64,000 nucleotides of DNA from positions 7,296-71,295 of the forward strand of contig CAYGKC010000001.1 of NCBI GenBank assembly GCA_964350585.1, in the 5' to 3' direction. Shown here piece by piece: positions 41,033-47,700 of this stretch (position 1 is the stretch's first letter; the number at the start of each line of letters is the position of its first letter). Below the pieces are notes generated by a model that was not told the origin of the DNA, did not search any database, and was given only the letters and a program-made list of their open reading frames with translations. The stretch comes from JBAYJM01 sp964350585. GTDB lineage: Bacteria; Patescibacteriota; Patescibacteriia; 2-01-FULL-39-33. A program made the translations under genes and the position numbers.

Positions 41033-42436
41033 TTAGGCAACGTTCGCCAGTTTCGCTATCAATTTACCAACTAACTCATCTCTTGTCAAGACTTCTTGTT
41101 TCCTTTGGGCCATATCTTTAACAGCAACGTTACCTGCCTTGATTTCATCTTCACCTAAAATAACTACATAAGGAATACCTTTCTTGGTTGCATAGGCGAA
41201 TTGGGCACGCAAGGTGCGATCTGCGCCTAAATACAGTTCTGTATTAATTCCAGCGCGACGCAGTTGCGAAGCAACCAACATTGATTCTTGCTCGTACTTT
41301 GCATCAAAGATTGTTACCAAAACTTGAGTTAAGGATTCTTTGACCTCCACAAGTCCGAGCTTGATCATGCCAACAATGAGACGGTCAACACCTACCGATG
41401 CGCCAACTCCCGGAATATTGCTATCCGGAATAAAGCGATTGGTCAGACCGTCAAAACGTCCACCGCCAAATACTGAACCCAATTCCGACATATCATCTAA
41501 GACAGCTTCAAACACTGGGCCAGTGTAATAGTCCAAACCACGAGCCACCGAGAGATCAATTTTCCAGTGACGTCGCGGAACTCCAAGAAGATCGAGTGCC
41601 TGAGCAATGCCACGTAACTCTGCCACGCCATCCTTACCATCGCCATCATACGAAGCAAAGAACGCATCTAGCCTGGCCAAGATCTGCTCCGGTTCTTCAC
41701 CCTTGATAGAAACGAATTCCAACACACGGTCTGCATCCGCTTCTGTCATGGCTAACGCTGATTCATCATACTCGTTATCCGGCTGACGCATAAGTTCACT
41801 CTTTACTCCTTGTGCGCCAACTTTATCCAACTTATCAATAATACGGAACAAATCCTTGGCTTTCTCTTTAACGCCAACAGCCTGAGCCAAACCGTTTAAT
41901 ACCTTGCGGGTATTGAATTTGACCGTAAAATTGGGGATACCGAGCGCCTTGAGACACTCATACATAATGTTAATTGTCTCAATGTCGGCATTAATTGAAT
42001 GCGAACCAACGATGTCGAAATCCAGTTGAAAGAACTCTCTGAAACGTCCCGCCTGTGACCTTTCACCTCTCCAGACCTTACCCAGTTGGTAACGCTTAAA
42101 CGGTTTAGAGAGATTGGGATAGGCGGCCACCACTCTTGCCAAAGACACTGTCAAATCAAACCTCAGAGAAAAGTCTTCATTCCAATCCGCGTCCTCAACT
42201 TCTCTGTCTTCTACGCCACGCATAATGCGGGCAACAAAAATACTTTTGTTGAAGTCCTTTTCTCCCCCAGTAAGCACGTCCAATCGTTCCATGCCCGGAG
42301 TTTCTAAGGGCAGGTATCCATAAGATTCGTACACCTTTCTTACTGTATCGATAATCTTCTGTTGAATTAGAGCGTCTTTAGGTAGCATATCCTTAAAGCC
42401 ACCCAAAAGCTCCGGTTTAATGATCTTTCTTGACAT
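41033..42436 (-). CDS. hisS: Histidyl-tRNA synthetase
   Basis: 467 residues. Class II motif 1 region (YGYLPLETPGME), motif 2 GRFREFFQLDFDIVG, the histidine loop ARGLDYYTGPVFE and motif 3 VGASVGVDRL, with the C-terminal anticodon domain. The motif 2 wording (REFFQLDFD) is closer to the archaeal/eukaryotic/alphaproteobacterial type than to the RQFHQ form of most bacteria. The gene is visibly richer in G+C than its surroundings. Promoter, strong AAAGGAG and the following tRNA-His with one shared terminator make a self-contained unit; lateral transfer of synthetase and tRNA together is possible. Confidence 0.96.
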   Translation of the reverse strand: MSRKIIKPELLGGFKDMLPKDALIQQKIIDTVRKVYESYGYLPLETPGMERLDVLTGGEKDFNKSIFVARIMRGVEDREVEDADWNEDFSLRFDLTVSLARVVAAYPNLSKPFKRYQLGKVWRGERSQAGRFREFFQLDFDIVGSHSINADIETINIMYECLKALGIPNFTVKFNTRKVLNGLAQAVGVKEKAKDLFRIIDKLDKVGAQGVKSELMRQPDNEYDESALAMTEADADRVLEFVSIKGEEPEQILARLDAFFASYDGDGKDGVAELRGIAQALDLLGVPRRHWKIDLSVARGLDYYTGPVFEAVLDDMSELGSVFGGGRFDGLTNRFIPDSNIPGVGASVGVDRLIVGMIKLGLVEVKESLTQVLVTIFDAKYEQESMLVASQLRRAGINTELYLGADRTLRAQFAYATKKGIPYVVILGEDEIKAGNVAVKDMAQRKQEVLTRDELVGKLIAKLANVA

Positions 42437-42485
42437 TTTTATGGTCTCCTTTACAGTGGTTAAATTCCTCTATTATTGCACTTAT

Positions 42486-42514
42486 AACGTACCACTTATG
42501 ATTTTAGTCGTCAA
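42486..42514 (-). promoter_or_regulatory. Promoter of hisS-tRNA-His
   Basis: Minus strand TTGACG, 17 nt, TACGTT. Confidence 0.6.
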
Positions 42515-42535
42515 CTTATTTACCCATAAAAAAAT

Positions 42536-42559
42536 ACACCGGCGTTAATCTGCCGGTGT
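42536..42559 (-). terminator. Terminator of 42581-43162
   Basis: ACACCGGC / GCCGGTGT around 8 nt; minus strand continues ATTTTTTT. Confidence 0.92.
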
Positions 42560-42580
42560 TTTAATAGTCATTCTTTATTC

Positions 42581-43162
42581 CTATTCAATCCTCCCTAAAA
42601 CAAAGGCCTCTTCCTGCGGACCCATGCAATCGCTGGGAAAGATTACTAGACTATCACAAGTCACTCTTACCTCTTGCCCTCCGTCGGTNNNNNNNNNNNN
42701 NNNNNNNNNNNNNNNNNNNNNNNNNNNNNNNNNNNNNNNNNNNNNNNNNNNNNNNNNNNNNNNNNNNNNNNNNNNNNNNNNNNNNNNNGGTGTGCTTTTA
42801 TTCGTCATACTGGAATGAATATCCAGCAAAACATCGCTTTTCTCCAGATAAGGCATTAGCTGGAGCGCTCTCTGGCGCTCATAAGTGAATGTCTCATCCA
42901 GAGTCAAAGATGATTCAGGACGGAAAGCTCGATTCAAATCCATCTGCGTTTTACGTTCACCTGTAGCCATGGCCGCGAGATTACCGAATATCAACTGCAA
43001 TTTACCAGAAATAAGATGCAATTCTTTACGGGCAAACATCGCAATCAATTTTCTTAACGCATCAGGTCCACAGATCTCATTACCATGAACACCGCCCATA
43101 ATGGTTAAAATTTTACCCGGTTTATTGCTGTCGATTGTGATAATCGTCGGATCTGTTTTCAT
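42581..43162 (-). CDS. AstE/AspA-like zinc deacylase, interrupted by assembly gap
   Basis: The N-terminus carries the zinc motif GGVHGNE (HxxE) and later LLDIHSS with the third His, with FGNLAAMATGERKTQMDLNRAF between them, as in the succinylglutamate desuccinylase/aspartoacylase family, which removes acyl groups from N-acyl amino acids. I choose ATG 43162 (MKTDPT) because AAAGGA lies 8 nt ahead; ATG 43171 overlaps that site. A run of 100 N (42689-42788) hides part of the C-half, so the true length is unknown and probably longer. A second, diverged member lies at 44949. Confidence 0.8.
   Translation of the reverse strand: MKTDPTIITIDSNKPGKILTIMGGVHGNEICGPDALRKLIAMFARKELHLISGKLQLIFGNLAAMATGERKTQMDLNRAFRPESSLTLDETFTYERQRALQLMPYLEKSDVLLDIHSSMTNKSTXXXXXXXXXXXXXXXXXXXXXXXXXXXXXXXXXXTDGGQEVRVTCDSLVIFPSDCMGPQEEAFVLGRIE
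42689..42788. other. Assembly gap (100 N)
   Basis: Exactly 100 ambiguous bases, the usual placeholder for a scaffold join of unknown size. It falls within a coding region. Confidence 0.99.
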
Positions 43163-43254
43163 TTTATTCATCCTTTCATTAAATTGAAACTAAGCTAATG
43201 TACATAAAAATACTTTATGTCAATATTATTTCCCTGTCAATTATTTTCGTAAAT

Positions 43255-43283
43255 TTGACAGCTTTTTTTCTTTCCCCTATACT
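43255..43283 (+). promoter_or_regulatory. Promoter of the 43452 leader
   Basis: TTGACA, 17 nt, TATACT. Start expected near 43290, giving a 160 nt leader. Confidence 0.8.
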
Positions 43284-43336
43284 GAATTAATATGATAGTA
43301 ATTTATAAACAATTAGATTCCATCCATCATCACAAA

Positions 43337-43410
43337 AAGGGATTAGTGTGATATCAATCCTAATATTTTTGATGTCAAACTAATCCCTTCTTGGATATAC
43401 GGAAGGGGTT
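43337..43410 (+). promoter_or_regulatory. Terminator/antiterminator leader (attenuator) of the PRTase-like gene
   Basis: AAGGGATTAGT (43337-43347) pairs with ACTAATCCCTT (43379-43389) and is extended by GATATCAA/TTGATGTC. The 3' arm also forms the terminator AATCCCTTC (43382-43390) with GAAGGGGTT (43402-43410) and a run of T. The two structures are exclusive. This resembles a riboswitch or protein-controlled attenuator; no known class recognised and the ligand is unknown. Confidence 0.7.
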
Positions 43411-43451
43411 TTTTATTTGTCCTTTAAAACAACTCTCAGAGGAGAAAACAA

Positions 43452-44309
43452 ATGAGATATATTATTTCTGAAGACATCCTCGTACTACTAAGTCTGTGGG
43501 CACAAAAAAATGACTACGTTATACCGCATTCACTGATTAAACTACTGCGACAAAGAATGTACGAGGAGCTGAAAAATATTTTCGGCGATATCGTAGAAAT
43601 AATCAGCGAAGAAAAGTTGCGTCAAGGATTACAGACTATTTGTCAGCAAACAGATCTGCCAATCGTTTCACTCGACAGATCCTACTTGCAACATAAATGG
43701 CAAATCAACATTAACCGAGTCGTTGATAAAGAACTTAACGACCTATGTGAAAAAGAACGCTTCGGTTACGCTCCGCTTTCTGATCAGATTACCACATTAA
43801 AAAAAGCAGGACTCAGACAAATTGCCTTGCTTGATGATGTTATCTTTTCAGGCAACGGAATTATCAGCCTAACAGATCAACTTGAGAAAGCAGGAATTAA
43901 GGTGGAACAAATTATTGCTGGCATCGTCGTCGGTGAAGGCAATGATCGTATTGCAAAGCGTAGGATTCCCATTTCGGCAGTTTGTCGATATGAGAGCGTA
44001 ATAGATGAAATCTGTGAACGTGATTTTTATCCGGGAGTACCGTTTTCAGGAAGGACAATAGACGGCCTGGACGCCAACATTGGCGCTCCATACCTTTATC
44101 CCTTCGGCAAACCGGAAGAATGGGCGTCTATTCCTGCGGATAAAGCCAAGAGCTTTTCCGACTTCTGTCTCAGACAAACAATTGATCTGTGGCGAGGGAT
44201 AGAAACTGCTTCCAAAAAGCCCGTGAGATGTTCAGATATAGATCGGTTGCCATTAGGCGCTCCGAACGGTTCGGAAAAATTCTCCGATTTTCTGAGTTCT
44301 CTACTATGA
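43452..44309 (+). CDS. Phosphoribosyltransferase-like protein A (285 aa)
   Basis: The PRPP-loop signature is IALLDDVIFSGNGI (about 133-146), the hydrophobic-DD-xxx-G form of type I PRTases. The C-half has RDFYPGVPFSGR and APYLYPFGKPEEWASIP followed by FSDFCLRQT, which align with the same texts in the protein at 46428; the two are paralogs. The ribosome site AGAGGAG is strong, and the gene lies behind an attenuator. The N-terminal 125 residues are not like standard PRTase hoods. Substrate base unknown. It could also be a PRTase-fold regulator without catalysis. Confidence 0.72.
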   Translation: MRYIISEDILVLLSLWAQKNDYVIPHSLIKLLRQRMYEELKNIFGDIVEIISEEKLRQGLQTICQQTDLPIVSLDRSYLQHKWQININRVVDKELNDLCEKERFGYAPLSDQITTLKKAGLRQIALLDDVIFSGNGIISLTDQLEKAGIKVEQIIAGIVVGEGNDRIAKRRIPISAVCRYESVIDEICERDFYPGVPFSGRTIDGLDANIGAPYLYPFGKPEEWASIPADKAKSFSDFCLRQTIDLWRGIETASKKPVRCSDIDRLPLGAPNGSEKFSDFLSSLL

Positions 44310-44320
44310 AAGACAAAAAT

Positions 44321-44348
44321 GGGAGATAAGCCTTTTAACTTATCTCCC
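44321..44348 (+). terminator. Hairpin after 43452-44309
   Basis: GGGAGATAAG / CTTATCTCCC, 10 bp, 8 nt loop. No T-run on the plus strand; a T-run does follow on the minus strand. Confidence 0.55.
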
Positions 44349-44362
44349 AATCTAAAAATTTA

Positions 44363-44965
44363 ATGAATCAAATATTTAAAAGTAATAATAAATTTATGTC
44401 AGACAATAATTCTATCAAAAAAAGAAAGTACCAAATCGGCGTAATGGGTTCAGCCGCTGATTTGCAATATTCTAAAGAAATAGAAACAATAGCAGAAAAA
44501 GTTGGCCAGCTAATAGCCGAATCAGGCAATATCACTGTCTATGGCGCAGAAAAAGATTACGATTCGCTTTCCACAGCGGCTGCGCGAGGCGCCAAAAGTG
44601 CTAACGGATTAACCGTTGGAGTTACCTATGGCAAAGGCAAAGATATATGGGATAAAGATGGCAACACTGATGTTTTAGTTGTTAGCGGATTGGAACGCGG
44701 TGGTGGTCGAGAATTTGTTCTAGTCAATAGTTGTGATGGTGTTATAGCTATCTCCGGAGGTTCAGGAACCATGACAGAAATGTTGGTCGCATATCAATTA
44801 AACATACCAGTCATAGCAATGCAAGGCACCGGCGGTTGGGCAGAAAAAATGGTCGGTGAATATTTTGATGATCGCAAACGCCTAAAAGCCATTGGTGCAA
44901 GCACACCAGAAGAAGCGGTAGAAAAAATTATCGGTTTAATTAAAGAATATGAAGAAAGAAAATAA
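44363..44965 (+). CDS. LOG/SLOG-family (TIGR00725-like) nucleotide-binding protein
   Basis: 200 residues. Rossmann start IGVMGSAAD, later VVSGLERGGGREFVLVNSCDGVIAIS and the SGGSGTMTE motif (PGGxGTxxE in lysine-decarboxylase-like LOG proteins). Close relatives of LOG cut cytokinin-type nucleotides (phosphoribohydrolase); TIGR00725 members are not characterised. An internal ATG at 44396 (MSDNNSIKK) may be the true start, since no ribosome site precedes either. It overlaps the next gene by 17 nt. Next to two PRTase-like genes, a role in ribonucleotide-derived metabolites is plausible but unproved. Confidence 0.82.
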   Translation: MNQIFKSNNKFMSDNNSIKKRKYQIGVMGSAADLQYSKEIETIAEKVGQLIAESGNITVYGAEKDYDSLSTAAARGAKSANGLTVGVTYGKGKDIWDKDGNTDVLVVSGLERGGGREFVLVNSCDGVIAISGGSGTMTEMLVAYQLNIPVIAMQGTGGWAEKMVGEYFDDRKRLKAIGASTPEEAVEKIIGLIKEYEERK

Positions 44966-45665
44966 AATTCTAATTATTAGTGGCACCCATGGCGATGAGC
45001 GAATAACTGAAGCTATTATTAAATTACTAAAAAAAACTGACATCACAGATAAATTTGAATCAATCATAGGAAATCCAAAAGCATGGTCGGCAAAAAAGAG
45101 GCTTATTGATGTAGATTTAAATAGATGCTATCCGGGTAAAAAAACATCTGATAAATATGAAGAGAACATTGCCTACAAAAACTTAATGCTTACAAAAAAA
45201 TATAGTGTTGTAATCGACCTTCATGAGGCCAATAAATCAAAAGATGATTTTATTGTTATACCAAAAAGCAATTTGAGTGATAAAAAGTTAATCAGTTACA
45301 TAAGTATAAACAATATTGTATTATGGCCGTCTACAAGCAAAAGAAGAACAGGACCAATTACACAATTTATAAATAAAAGTTTTGAACTGGAAATAGGCAC
45401 ACAAAATATCAACAAAAATGAAAAGGTAAAAAAAATAGCAAAAATACTAAATAATTTCATTACCAATTATTATAATAAAAAAGAGCTATTTAAAAACAAA
45501 AAAATATTTCTTGTATACGACAAGTTAATGACAGAGAAAAAATCGGCTGAAGAAAAAATAGTTGATTTCAAAAAAACCAAAATTATTAATGAAACTTTTT
45601 ATCCGCTACTTTCCAATCAGTACATTACAAATGGAATAGTTTGTTACAAAATGAAACTACTATAA
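44949..45665 (+). CDS. AstE/AspA-like zinc deacylase, second copy (238 aa)
   Basis: Zinc motif SGTHGDE (HxxE), then DVDLNRCYPG (the family's NR substrate contact) and DLHEANK with the third ligand His; Glu in SFELEIGTQN fits the catalytic base. The C-terminal part is Lys-rich. It overlaps the LOG gene by 17 nt, so they are co-translated. AT-rich like the local genes, unlike the first copy at 42581. Predicted to remove an acyl group from an amino acid or related metabolite. Confidence 0.78.
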   Translation: MKKENKILIISGTHGDERITEAIIKLLKKTDITDKFESIIGNPKAWSAKKRLIDVDLNRCYPGKKTSDKYEENIAYKNLMLTKKYSVVIDLHEANKSKDDFIVIPKSNLSDKKLISYISINNIVLWPSTSKRRTGPITQFINKSFELEIGTQNINKNEKVKKIAKILNNFITNYYNKKELFKNKKIFLVYDKLMTEKKSAEEKIVDFKKTKIINETFYPLLSNQYITNGIVCYKMKLL

Positions 45666-45673
45666 ATTACTAC

Positions 45674-45730
45674 TCATGTTTTATGGCCATGCTTTTATAT
45701 CTTGTTCTGAGAGTATAGCCATAAAACATG
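45674..45730. promoter_or_regulatory. 13 bp perfect inverted repeat before the GNAT gene
   Basis: CATGTTTTATGGC (45674-45686) and GCCATAAAACATG (45718-45730) with a 31 nt loop. No T-run follows. It could be an operator, a leader hairpin, or the terminator of 44949. Confidence 0.6.
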
Positions 45731-45774
45731 TAACACAACTTACTGAAGGTAAATAAGACAAAAGGAGAACAACA

Positions 45775-46311
45775 ATGCAAGTTAGAGAACTGAATTCTAG
45801 TGACATAGCGAGTATTTTATCCCTTTATCAGAGATGCTTTGCTGGATATCCTTGGTTTGAAAAACTTTCCGAGCAAACAGTCGTATCACGTTGGCAAAAC
45901 GATTCTACGCAACAAGGGTTTGAATGCATTGTTATGGAGCATGATGATAAGATTTTGGGAGCAATTTGGTGGAATATAATAAATTCAACCAGATTACTCA
46001 ACGAAAGAGGAGAAAAACTTGTCAATTTTGTGGGTACTAATTTTCCAAATGTGCCTATGATCTGGGAAAGAGAAGTAATGACTTGTCCCGAAAACCATCG
46101 GAAAGGCATAGCCACAATATTACGAAACGAATTCATTCGTCGGATTCAACTATTACCTGTTCCCCGTTTAATCTTGACTAGAATGAGAGATGATAACGTT
46201 GGGATTATCAAGATTGGCGAAAAAATTGGCTTCAAAAGAACTGGCATTCGTATGCCCTGCACATTAAAACCAGAAGTATGCCACGAGTACTGGTACTTAC
46301 TGACTGAATAA
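45775..46311 (+). CDS. GNAT family N-acetyltransferase (178 aa)
   Basis: Begins VRELNSSDIASILSLYQRCF (GNAT helix 1). Acetyl-CoA pyrophosphate loop: CPENHRKGIATILRNEF (R/QxxGxG/A form, here HRKGIA). Motif B follows with VGIIKIGEKIGFKRTG. C-terminus has a Cys/His-containing EVCHEYWYLLTE strand. Strong ribosome site AAAGGAG 8 nt before ATG. Substrate unknown; the deacylase-like neighbours suggest acyl-amino acid chemistry. Confidence 0.85.
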   Translation: MQVRELNSSDIASILSLYQRCFAGYPWFEKLSEQTVVSRWQNDSTQQGFECIVMEHDDKILGAIWWNIINSTRLLNERGEKLVNFVGTNFPNVPMIWEREVMTCPENHRKGIATILRNEFIRRIQLLPVPRLILTRMRDDNVGIIKIGEKIGFKRTGIRMPCTLKPEVCHEYWYLLTE

Positions 46312-46327
46312 ACTATCGGATATAAAA

Positions 46328-46355
46328 AACCCGCAGTCAACCGAGATTGCGGGTT
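46328..46355. terminator. Bidirectional terminator between GNAT and PRTase-like B
   Basis: AACCCGCA / TGCGGGTT with 12 nt loop; minus strand continues TTTTTTAT. Confidence 0.85.
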
Positions 46356-46427
46356 ATTATACTTGCAAATTTAAATACGGCCCATCTCCGACGAGACGAG
46401 CCGCTCACTTAAAGCCTGAAATCAGAA

Positions 46428-47504
46428 TCAATCGATTTCCTCAATACAGGCCTTGAGATAATCAAGTATTCTTGTGCGCAAAGGCGGGATTATCTTCTGA
46501 CCTATAGCCATAGGAATACTGACACGGGGAACCGTATCAATAATATCCTCGATTGTTAACATACAATCATTGTCCTTACAGAGTTTTTCAAATATCTCGC
46601 GAGTCTTCTGCAAACAGAAGCGCGAGAAGTCAAGTGCATGGTTTTCAGGAATACTCGCCCACTTCGTGATAGGGGCGAAAGGAAGCAGGTAAGGCGCACA
46701 GAAAGTGGCGCCATCCTTGGTGTAAAGCGGCATCAAGTTGCCGTTCCAAGAAGTCCCGAAAACCCGACCACTGTTGGGAATAAAAGGAAAGAAGTCGTGG
46801 TCTGGCATCCAATCCACGTAATCCTTATCCTCTTCTACCGTTACAATATCGCCATCAAACACTTCAGCGATACTTTCCTTCGCATTTTTGAAGGCTAGAC
46901 CAAGGACGACTGCACTTACATGCACGCGCCTGGCCTTCATTTCATTGAGAATGAACCTCATAGTACCGCCGGTAAAGGCGCCATCTTCCATCAGGATTAC
47001 TGACCGATTTCCCGCCGCTCTTTGAACCACATCCATCTGATCGGAAATTGATGGAGCGCCGGGACGAGGTCCTAACCCCAGAATCTCACCTTTTTCATCG
47101 ATGAGTCGGTTGATGGATAATGCTATCCCCTCGCGAATGTTGGCAATCTCCGGACAAGTGCTTACTACAAGAGCATCCCTTGCAGCACGTGAACGAAGTT
47201 CAGATTGTCTTTGAGTGGTTTTTGCCACTATTTGACTTGCCAGAGCTCTTGTAGCACGAGGAAACGTGTGTACGCTGGGTCCAAATACATGCAGAAGCAT
47301 TTTATCAAGATCATCCTTGATTTTGATAAAAATTTCAGCATTAGGTGGCGGAACTTGCAAACCAAGTGCAGAGAACAACTGAACTTTTTCCCCCAAATCC
47401 CATGTCAAGGCGTAGGTTCTTTTATCACTCATGGAGTGATGATGATCAGGAGACGCCTCTTCCCCTAATCCATCTGGCTTAGGTGACACCTTCGCTTCTT
47501 TCAT
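46428..47504 (-). CDS. Phosphoribosyltransferase-like protein B (358 aa)
   Basis: PRPP-loop like VILMEDGAFTGGTM (about 170-183). The C-half has HDFFPFIPNSGRVFG and APYLLPFAPITKWASIP followed by DFSRFCLQKT, aligned with protein A at 43452. It has an N-terminal extension of about 60 residues (His-rich, PDHHHSMSD). Visibly richer in G+C than A or the local genes. Promoter TTGACA-16-TACCAT and an ACCGTTTTAACGGT palindrome in the leader. Function unknown; catalytic acidic residue ED in the loop is EDG rather than DDV, so activity may differ from A. Confidence 0.7.
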   Translation of the reverse strand: MKEAKVSPKPDGLGEEASPDHHHSMSDKRTYALTWDLGEKVQLFSALGLQVPPPNAEIFIKIKDDLDKMLLHVFGPSVHTFPRATRALASQIVAKTTQRQSELRSRAARDALVVSTCPEIANIREGIALSINRLIDEKGEILGLGPRPGAPSISDQMDVVQRAAGNRSVILMEDGAFTGGTMRFILNEMKARRVHVSAVVLGLAFKNAKESIAEVFDGDIVTVEEDKDYVDWMPDHDFFPFIPNSGRVFGTSWNGNLMPLYTKDGATFCAPYLLPFAPITKWASIPENHALDFSRFCLQKTREIFEKLCKDNDCMLTIEDIIDTVPRVSIPMAIGQKIIPPLRTRILDYLKACIEEID

Positions 47505-47520
47505 ATCATCCTCACTTTCT

Positions 47521-47534
47521 ACCGTTAAAACGGT
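47521..47534. promoter_or_regulatory. 14 bp palindrome in the leader of 46428
   Basis: ACCGTTTTAACGGT, perfect palindrome 17-30 nt upstream of the ATG. Operator or small leader hairpin. Confidence 0.45.
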
Positions 47535-47553
47535 GACGTATGTACTATATGTA

Positions 47554-47581
47554 ATGGTATACCCACTGATTTTTATGTCAA
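47554..47581 (-). promoter_or_regulatory. Promoter of PRTase-like B
   Basis: Minus strand TTGACA, 16 nt, TACCAT. Confidence 0.55.
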
Positions 47582-47700
47582 ATTTTTTCTGTGGATAAAA
47601 TTGTTTATTTTAGCTAACAAAATCGAAAAAAGAAATTAATTACAAAATAAAAAATATATTTATGAAACATTAGGAACATTATTTTTTTATTCTTTAAACT

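Noticed and set aside
42437..42580. Histidine T-box before hisS
   Set aside because: No GGTGGNACCGCG-like motif or terminator stands between the promoter and the hisS start; only a plain 40 nt leader is present.
36471..44309. Recoded UGA (as in Gracilibacteria/SR1)
   Set aside because: Genes such as 36475-37020 and 43452-44309 end at TGA next to terminators, and conserved proteins need no in-frame TGA. The standard bacterial code fits.
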